Assembly: GCA_964579765.1 (NCBI GenBank)
Contig: CAZOIK010000383.1
Location: forward strand, 1 to 9,995
Length of the DNA stretch: 9,995 bases
DNA from: DATNBT01 sp964579765
Lineage (GTDB): Bacteria > Acidobacteriota > Vicinamibacteria > Vicinamibacterales > CAVVIG01
Direction of reading: 5' to 3'
The notes under the pieces were generated by a model that made no database searches, was not told the DNA's origin, and saw only the letters and a list, made by a program, of their open reading frames with translations. The stretch's first letter is position 1, and every line of letters begins with the position of its first letter. A program made the position numbers and the translations under genes. Below, piece by piece: positions 5,803 to 9,995 of the stretch.

Positions 5803-7065
5803 CTAGTGGAAGAAGATCATCAGCACCGTCATCCCGATCACGACCGTGACGGTCGTCCACGCGACGATGTTGAAGGCGCGCGAGTTGATGTGCTCGCCCA
5901 TCAGCTCACGGTCGTTCGTGAGCAGCAGCATGAAGATGAGCACGAACGGCAGGACGATGCCGTTGACGACCTGCGACAGCACCGAGACGTAGACGAGCGG
6001 CAGGCGCGGGATCAGCACCACCGCGGCGCCGAGCGCGATGAGCACGGTGTACAACCAGTAGAAGACCGGCGCCTCGTGAAACTTCTTGTCGAGGCCTGAC
6101 TCGAAGCCGAGGCCTTCGCACACCGCGTATGCCGTGGAGATCGGCAGAATCGACGCCGCGAAGAGCGACGCGTTGAAGAGGCCCGCCGCAAACAGCAGAT
6201 ACGCGTATTCCCCGGCCAGCGGCCGGAGCGCCTGCGCCGCGTCCGACGCGTCGTGGATGTTGTTGTGGCCGATCGCGTACAGCGTCGCGGCGCACGCGAC
6301 GATGATGAACCACGCGACGACGTCCGTGAAGACGCAGCCGAGGATCACGTCCCAGCGCGACGCGCGGTACTGCTTGGCCGTGACGCCTTTCTCGACCACC
6401 GACGCCTGGAGGTAGAACTGCATCCACGGCGCGATCGTCGTGCCCACCAACCCGATGACCATGTAGAGATAGCCGTAGTTGCGGATGCCGGCGGCCTCGG
6501 GGCGCGTCACCGTCGCGAACGCGGCCGCCTTCCAGTCCGGGTGCGCCAGGACGCCGGCGACGATGTAACAGACATAGAACGCCGACGCCGTCAGGAAGAT
6601 TTTCTCGATGCTCGCGTACGTCCCGCGCACGACCAGCGCCCACACGAGCAGCGCGCACAGCGGCACCACGACCCATTTGGGCCAGCCGAAGAGCCCCAGG
6701 CTGCTCGCGATGCCGGCGAACTCCGTGACGATGTTGCCGAAGTTGGTGATGACGAGGGTGAGCATCACGAAGAACGTCAGCCGGAAGCCGAACTCCTCGC
6801 GAATCAGATCCGACAGCCCCTTGCCGGTCACCGCGCCCAGGCGCGCCGACATCTCCTGGACGACGATCAGCGCGATCGTGATCGGGATCATCGTCCAGAG
6901 CAGCGTGTACCCGAACTGCGCGCCCGCCTGCGAGTACGTGTAGATGCCGCCGGCGTCGTTGTCCACGTTCGCCGTGATGAAGCCCGGGCCGATCACGGCG
7001 AGGATCAGCGCGAGCCGCACCCGCCAGCTCTTGAGCAGCGATTTCACCGAGGCCCTATCTGGCAT
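5803..7065 (-). CDS. NRAMP (SLC11)-like divalent metal transporter with non-canonical metal site
   Basis: A 420-residue inner-membrane carrier with about 11 hydrophobic segments. Its N-terminus, GPGFITANVDNDAGGIYTYS, aligns with TM1 of NRAMP proteins. The ligand motif usually read as DPGN is D37-A38-G39-G40. In TM6 the usual MPHN is A212-P213-W214-M215. Thus the Asn and soft Met ligands of Mn2+/Fe2+ carriers are replaced by Gly and Ala. As I recall the literature, loss of this methionine is a mark of NRAMP-related magnesium transporters (NRMTs). Mg2+ transport is therefore my preferred inference, with Mn2+ not excluded. The ATG at 7065 overlaps the end of the upstream MgtE-N/CBS gene by 11 bases, implying translational coupling and perhaps a physical complex. 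No ribosome site is obvious, which fits coupling. A GTG at codon 7 is an alternative start. The gene ends convergent with the hydrolase. Confidence 0.92.
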   Translation of the reverse strand: MPDRASVKSLLKSWRVRLALILAVIGPGFITANVDNDAGGIYTYSQAGAQFGYTLLWTMIPITIALIVVQEMSARLGAVTGKGLSDLIREEFGFRLTFFVMLTLVITNFGNIVTEFAGIASSLGLFGWPKWVVVPLCALLVWALVVRGTYASIEKIFLTASAFYVCYIVAGVLAHPDWKAAAFATVTRPEAAGIRNYGYLYMVIGLVGTTIAPWMQFYLQASVVEKGVTAKQYRASRWDVILGCVFTDVVAWFIIVACAATLYAIGHNNIHDASDAAQALRPLAGEYAYLLFAAGLFNASLFAASILPISTAYAVCEGLGFESGLDKKFHEAPVFYWLYTVLIALGAAVVLIPRLPLVYVSVLSQVVNGIVLPFVLIFMLLLTNDRELMGEHINSRAFNIVAWTTVTVVIGMTVLMIFFH

Positions 7066-8296
7066 GGCGCAGCATCGTGATCACGTCGTCGGCCGTGATG
7101 ATGCCGGCGAGACGCTCGTGCTCGTCCACGACGGCGAGCGTGACGAGGTTGTATTTGTCGAAGAGCCCGGCGACTTCGTCGTCCGGCGTGTCGGAGAGGC
7201 AGGTCACCGCGTCTTCGCGCAGCTCGGACAGCGGCGTCGAGGGCGTCGAGAGCGCGATCTTGACGAGCGGCACCGCGCCCGTGATCCGGTACGAGACGCT
7301 GTAGAGGTAAATCGTGGCCACCGCTTCGCGGCTGCCCTCGAACTGCTTCAGCGCCTCGATCGCGTCGGCGACCGTGCCGTCGTCCGGCACCGACACGAAC
7401 TCGGTGGTCATGCGGCCCGCGGCCGTGTGCTCGCCAAACTCGAGGAGCTGCGTGACCTCGATGCGCTCCTCGGGCGCCATCTCCTTGAGGATTTCGCCCG
7501 AGCGCGCCTCCGGCAGCTTCTCGAGCAGGTCGGCGGCGGCGTCGGGATCCATCTCCTCGACGATGTCGGCGGCGCGGTCCGAGTCGAGCGACTCGACGAT
7601 CGACACCCGGACCTTCGGATCGAGCTCCTCGAGCGCTTCGGCGGCGACTTCCTCGTCGATCGTCTCGAACACCGCCTCGCGTTCGGCCGGCGGCAGGTCC
7701 TCGACGATGTCGGCGATGTCCGCCGGGTGCATCTTCGACAGGCCCTCGTAGACGATCTTCAGCTTGACGCGCCGGGCCGGGTCGGTCTCGAGCAGATCGA
7801 CGTACTGCCACGGGATGACACGCGGCGGAATCTTGTCGAGCAGCGCGCGCATCGTGAAGGCGGGCACCAGGCCCTTGGTCAGGCGGCGGATGGCGCCGCG
7901 GGCGCCGACGTCCACGGCGGTGACGCGCAGGGTGACGTGGCTGTTGACGGGCGTCGAGTCGAGCTCGACGTCGTTCACGCGCACGACCTTGCGTCCGTGG
8001 ACGTCGATGATCTGCTGGTCGAGCAGATCGCGCTTGAGCAGCAGGATGCCGTCCGACGCCGAGTACTTGCCCCAGCCCGACGGCTCGTCGGCCGTGCGCA
8101 CCGAGGCGCCGCACGACTTCAGCGAGGCGGCGGGCACCATCCGCTCGCCGGCGTCGGCGGTATGGACGATCAGAAACGCGACGGCGGTGGGGTGGTCCTG
8201 CGGGACGACGGCGACTTCGCGCACGCGTCCGCGCACGGTGCCGGTGGCATCGCGCACGGTGGCGCCAAGCAGCTCGGAGAGGGCGACGAGCGACAT
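7055..8296 (-). CDS. Soluble PRC-barrel / MgtE N-domain / CBS-pair protein (candidate Mg2+ sensor partner of the NRAMP-like transporter)
   Basis: A 413-residue cytosolic protein with no membrane segments. Residues 5-70 look like a PRC-barrel (LLGATVRDATGTVRGRVREV), and 78-140 like a second one (IIDVHGRKVVRVNDVEL). Residues about 181-285 form the MgtE N-terminal superhelix, with HPADIADIVEDLPPAEREAVF and the related repeat RAADIVEEMDPDAAADLLEKLP. A CBS pair follows at about 294-347 (GRMTTEFVSVPDDGTVADAIEAL) and 358-413 (LVTLAVVDEHERLAGIITADDVI). In MgtE channels the N and CBS domains bind Mg2+ and close the pore. Here the channel domain is absent, and the next gene, overlapping by 11 bases, is the NRAMP-like carrier. 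The strong acidity of the helical domain suits cation binding. I infer a regulatory subunit that senses cytosolic Mg2+. The ATG at 8296 begins the first barrel; no ribosome site is clear. Confidence 0.88.
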   Translation of the reverse strand: MSLVALSELLGATVRDATGTVRGRVREVAVVPQDHPTAVAFLIVHTADAGERMVPAASLKSCGASVRTADEPSGWGKYSASDGILLLKRDLLDQQIIDVHGRKVVRVNDVELDSTPVNSHVTLRVTAVDVGARGAIRRLTKGLVPAFTMRALLDKIPPRVIPWQYVDLLETDPARRVKLKIVYEGLSKMHPADIADIVEDLPPAEREAVFETIDEEVAAEALEELDPKVRVSIVESLDSDRAADIVEEMDPDAAADLLEKLPEARSGEILKEMAPEERIEVTQLLEFGEHTAAGRMTTEFVSVPDDGTVADAIEALKQFEGSREAVATIYLYSVSYRITGAVPLVKIALSTPSTPLSELREDAVTCLSDTPDDEVAGLFDKYNLVTLAVVDEHERLAGIITADDVITMLRHAR

Positions 8297-8387
8297 TGAT
8301 CGAAGTCCGGCATTCGCGTGACGGCTCAGAATATCAGCATTTCGCGCCGCTCGAGCTCGGCGCGCGGTGATTTGCTGCCGTACTGCG

Positions 8388-8416
8388 TAGACTTGGACGC
8401 GTAATCGCGGTATCCT
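8388..8416 (+). promoter_or_regulatory. Candidate sigma-70-type promoter of the desaturase gene
   Basis: TAGACT (8388-8393) and TATCCT (8411-8416) are separated by 17 bases, each matching the consensus at four of six positions. The predicted start is near 8423, immediately before the palindrome at 8426-8446, leaving a leader of about 60 bases. The assignment is inferred from consensus and spacing only. Confidence 0.4.
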
Positions 8417-8425
8417 GCATTGCCG

Positions 8426-8446
8426 AAGTGAGACTGATTCTCACTT
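8426..8446. promoter_or_regulatory. Fur-box-like palindrome upstream of the desaturase gene
   Basis: Perfect 8-base inverted repeat, AAGTGAGA and TCTCACTT, around CTGAT. Its 15-base core, TGAGACTGATTCTCA, matches the 7-1-7 Fur consensus TGATAATNATTATCA at 12 of 14 defined positions. It resembles the GAGAAT-type Fur boxes of Gram-negative bacteria. It sits just downstream of the predicted transcription start and 38 bases before the ATG at 8484, a repressing position. A Fur-family regulator (Fur, Mur or Zur) is the likely ligand; which one is not shown by the sequence. Confidence 0.6.
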
Positions 8447-8483
8447 GGCGAGGCTCGGACGCACTCATAAATTCCGGAGCGAA

Positions 8484-9257
8484 ATGGCTTTTCTCAATCA
8501 GCACGCCGTGTGGGCGCACGGCCCGGTGGCGGTTTACTTCCTTCTCGCGCTCATCGACACCCACATCACGACCGCCTGCGTCACGCTGTATTTACATCGC
8601 GCGCAAACCCACCGCAGCATCAAGTTTCATCCGGTCGTCGAACACCTGATGCGGCTGTGGCTGTGGCTGCGGACGGCGATGCCGACGCAGGAATGGGTGG
8701 CCGTCCACCGCTGTCATCACGCCCACGTTGACACCGAGGACGATCCGCACAGCCCGATCTTCTTCGGCATCTGGCGCGTGCTGTTCCTCGGCACGAAGCT
8801 CTATCACGACGCGGCCAACGACCCGTCCGTGATCACGCAGTTCGGCAAGGGCACGCCGCAGGACGCCGTCGAGCACCTGTACGGCGGCGTCTCGCTGCTC
8901 GGCCCCGTGGTCACGCTCGTGACCAACGTGTGGCTGTTCGGCGGGTGGGGCATCGCGATGTGGATCGTCGAGATGGCGTGGATCCCGTTCTTCGCCGCCG
9001 GCGTGATCAACGGCCTCGGCCACTGGTGGGGCTATCGCAACTTCGAGACGCCCGACCATTCGACGAACCTGCCGGGCCGCATCTGGTCGATCCTGACCTG
9101 CGGCGAGGCGCTCCACAACAACCATCACCACGTGCAGAACGCGCCGCGGTTCTCGGTGAAGCGGGGCGAGCTCGATCTCGGCTACGTCTACTACCGCGTC
9201 CTGCGCGCCGTCGGGCTCGCGACCGAGCTCCACGAACGGCACACCGTCGCCGCGTAG
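8484..9257 (+). CDS. Acyl-CoA / fatty acid desaturase (delta-9 type, diiron)
   Basis: A 257-residue membrane-bound desaturase that puts a double bond into a saturated acyl chain using O2 and a diiron site. The three histidine boxes are complete: HRAQTH (38-43), HRCHH (75-79) and HNNHH (211-215). The additional conserved His180 lies in NGLGHWWGYRNFE. Hydrophobic segments at about 12-34 and 134-178 span the membrane. It is shorter than eukaryotic stearoyl-CoA desaturases, with no cytochrome b5 domain, as is common in bacteria. The ATG at 8484 has GGAG four bases upstream; an upstream TTG at 8445 lies inside the Fur-like palindrome and is rejected. The enzyme is strictly iron-dependent, so the iron-type operator in front is of interest. 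It is divergent from the metal transport pair and stands as a single gene. The electron donor is not encoded here. Confidence 0.95.
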   Translation: MAFLNQHAVWAHGPVAVYFLLALIDTHITTACVTLYLHRAQTHRSIKFHPVVEHLMRLWLWLRTAMPTQEWVAVHRCHHAHVDTEDDPHSPIFFGIWRVLFLGTKLYHDAANDPSVITQFGKGTPQDAVEHLYGGVSLLGPVVTLVTNVWLFGGWGIAMWIVEMAWIPFFAAGVINGLGHWWGYRNFETPDHSTNLPGRIWSILTCGEALHNNHHHVQNAPRFSVKRGELDLGYVYYRVLRAVGLATELHERHTVAA

Positions 9258-9276
9258 CGGCGGATGGGATCGTCTA

Positions 9277-9329
9277 GTGATGTGGCGATTTCGCGATCGA
9301 TTGCCATCACCACATCACCACATCACCAA
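9277..9329. repeat. ATCACCAC tandem repeat with an upstream complementary arm
   Basis: Three 8-base units lie at 9306-9329: ATCACCAC, ATCACCAC and ATCACCAA. The motif GTGATGTGG at 9277-9285 is exactly complementary to CCACATCAC, which occurs twice in the array (9310-9318 and 9318-9326). Alternative hairpins can therefore form. It lies between the convergent desaturase and cupredoxin genes and could terminate both transcripts; it also looks like a slippage-prone microsatellite. Confidence 0.6.
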
Positions 9330-9338
9330 ATTTCCCGA

Positions 9339-9782
9339 TTAGTACGGCGCCGTTGACGACCCGGGAGGGTTCGGATCGGTCGTCGCGACGTTGACGCTGC
9401 CGAACATCGTCGTCGGGTGGATGGTGCAGTGATAGTTGCCGCCTGCCGACGACAGCGTCATCGCCTTGCTCGTCCCGCCCGGCGCGATGTCGCCGCTGTC
9501 GAACGACCCGTCGTTCATGACGATGTGGTGCACGACGTTGTCGCTGTTGTGCCACACGATCTGGCTTCCCTGGGACAACGGCACCGGATTGGGGTTGAAG
9601 GACTGATCGTTCTTCTGGCCCATGATGTTGACGGTGGTCGCGCCAGCGGGCGTGGACGAGGACGTGGACGCGCTGGGTGTGGTGGGCGTAGAGGCAGTCG
9701 CCGAGTAGCTGCTGCCGCTGCCGCCGCTGCAGGCCGATGCCATGAAGGCGAGGATCGTCGCGAACATCAGTCGAAGTCGCAT
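9339..9782 (-). CDS. Cupredoxin (plastocyanin/azurin-like) exported lipoprotein
   Basis: A 147-residue small blue-copper-type protein for electron transfer outside the cytoplasm. Residues 1-17 form a signal sequence with Arg2 and Arg4, ending in a lipobox-like ASAC (Cys18). The lipobox is imperfect because Ala replaces Leu at -3. Residues 19-48 are a Ser/Thr/Gly-rich tether. The cupredoxin domain follows: VNIMGQKNDQSFNPNPVPLSQG, then WHNSDNVVHHIVM with copper ligand His85 or His86, and YHCTIHPTTMFG giving Cys119, His122 and Met126. All four type-1 copper ligands are thus present. The ATG at 9782 is preferred over the internal ATG at 9767 because it supplies the basic n-region. There is no ribosome site, and a sigma-54-like element ends 14 bases upstream. 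The redox partner is unknown. Confidence 0.9.
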   Translation of the reverse strand: MRLRLMFATILAFMASACSGGSGSSYSATASTPTTPSASTSSSTPAGATTVNIMGQKNDQSFNPNPVPLSQGSQIVWHNSDNVVHHIVMNDGSFDSGDIAPGGTSKAMTLSSAGGNYHCTIHPTTMFGSVNVATTDPNPPGSSTAPY

Positions 9783-9889
9783 GGCTCGGCACTACGCAAG
9801 CGCAATGCCGCGCGCGCGCCGTTCGTTTTCGCGGTGAACGCGCGATCGGCGGCCCGCGCCGTTTACCGAAGCCGTACGGCCTTACGTAA
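9783..9889. other. Gap between the NtrC-type gene and the cupredoxin gene
   Basis: These 107 bases hold two short perfect palindromes just after the regulator stop: GCCGTACGGC (9871-9880) and TTACGTAA (9882-9889). They also hold the sigma-54-like element listed separately. No T-rich terminator is evident, so read-through from the regulator gene into the cupredoxin gene is possible. Confidence 0.4.
9796..9809 (-). promoter_or_regulatory. Candidate sigma-54 (-24/-12) promoter of the cupredoxin gene
   Basis: On the minus strand GGCATTGCGCTTGC has the invariant GG-N10-GC spacing and matches GGCA at -24 and TTGC at -12 of the sigma-54 consensus. Transcription would begin near 9784, two bases before the ATG at 9782, giving an almost leaderless mRNA. 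The adjacent gene encodes an NtrC-type activator, which supports the idea. GC-rich chance matches are a risk. Confidence 0.35.
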
Positions 9890-9995
9890 TCAGTTATCGA
9901 GGCGGTATTTCGCGAGGTAGTAGGACAGCGCGCGCTGGCTGATGCCCATCAGCTCCGCGGCGTCTTTCTTGACGCCGGCGGCGCTGTCGAGCGCG
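9890..9995 (-). CDS. NtrC-family sigma-54-dependent response regulator, C-terminal Fis-like DNA-binding domain (start outside window)
   Basis: Only the last 34 codons and the TGA (9892-9890) are in the window; base 9995 belongs to the codon cut by the edge. The peptide contains GVKKDAAELMGISQRALSYY and ends LAKYRLDN. This is the C-terminal Fis-type helix-turn-helix that ends sigma-54 enhancer-binding proteins, whose usual reading is GGNKTRAAELLGISxRTLxYKLKEY. The receiver and AAA+ domains would lie beyond the window. It is on the same strand as the cupredoxin gene, 107 bases upstream of it, and so may be its activator. The family is assigned from this short domain alone; a Fis or other Fis-HTH protein is a less likely alternative. 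Confidence 0.85.
   Translation of the reverse strand, partial: ALDSAAGVKKDAAELMGISQRALSYYLAKYRLDN

Larger units (their letters stand above)
8297..8483. other. Divergent control region between the MgtE-N/CBS gene and the desaturase gene
   Basis: This 187-base gap separates two divergent genes and must hold promoters for both. The plus-strand promoter and Fur-like box are listed separately. For the minus strand, TATTCT lies in the AT-richer stretch near 8330-8335 about 35 bases from the start codon, but I find no convincing -35 element. I see no small gene here. Confidence 0.5.

Noticed and set aside
6944..8299. A 451-codon plus-strand open frame opposite the MgtE-N/CBS gene.
   Set aside because: The minus-strand product has recognisable PRC, MgtE-N and CBS domains; this frame only mirrors its codon bias.
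8445..8483. TTG start at 8445 for the desaturase.
   Set aside because: It lies within the operator-like palindrome and has no ribosome site, whereas the ATG at 8484 has GGAG upstream and starts the family sequence.
8334..8564. Possible small minus-strand gene in the divergent region upstream of the desaturase.
   Set aside because: It runs into the desaturase coding sequence, has no recognisable domain and shows no ribosome site.

Overview
The window is GC-rich bacterial chromosome (high GC at third codon positions) with ten complete protein genes and two genes cut by the window edges. I saw no rRNA, tRNA, insertion sequence, CRISPR array or phage gene. The gene content (AceF/Lpd-type pyruvate dehydrogenase, PadR and TetR regulators, UPF0173 hydrolase, NRAMP-like transporter with a soluble MgtE-N/CBS partner, acyl-CoA desaturase, cupredoxin) and short GC-rich intergenic hairpins fit an aerobic Gram-negative soil-type bacterium. 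Acidobacteriota (Vicinamibacteria-like) is my best guess, from general impression rather than a marker gene.

Layout. Positions 2-2112 (+): 3' part of the E2 gene of a 2-oxoacid dehydrogenase, overlapping a complete dihydrolipoyl dehydrogenase gene; together these are the tail of a pyruvate dehydrogenase operon. 3052-2109 (-): an exported HExxH-motif protein of unknown family followed by a PadR-type regulator, tail to tail with lpd. 3053-3468: a 416-base non-coding stretch with an operator-like palindrome and a strong hairpin. 5038-3469 (-): a TetR-family regulator and lipA (lipoyl synthase), 7 bases apart. 5037-5735 (+): a UPF0173-type metallo-beta-lactamase-fold hydrolase, divergent from tetR and sharing a CATG start-codon palindrome with it. 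5746-5796: two tandem hairpins between convergent genes. 8296-5803 (-): a soluble PRC-barrel/MgtE-N/CBS protein overlapping an NRAMP-like transporter whose metal site is non-canonical. 8297-8483: divergent control region with a near-perfect Fur-box-like palindrome. 8484-9257 (+): diiron acyl-CoA desaturase. 9277-9329: small inverted and tandem repeats. 9782-9339 (-): cupredoxin lipoprotein. 9995-9890 (-): last 34 codons of an NtrC-type sigma-54 activator (Fis-like DNA-binding helix).

How the parts relate. Two themes stand out. One is lipoate-dependent central metabolism: E2 and E3 use the cofactor that LipA makes. The other is divalent-metal handling: an NRAMP-like carrier lacking the usual soft transition-metal ligands is translationally coupled to a protein built from the Mg2+-sensing cytosolic part of MgtE channels. 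This suggests a Mg2+ (or other hard cation) uptake system with a detached sensor subunit. It is the most novel-looking item here. The next most notable are the Fur-like box in front of the iron-dependent desaturase and the sigma-54-like promoter in front of the cupredoxin.
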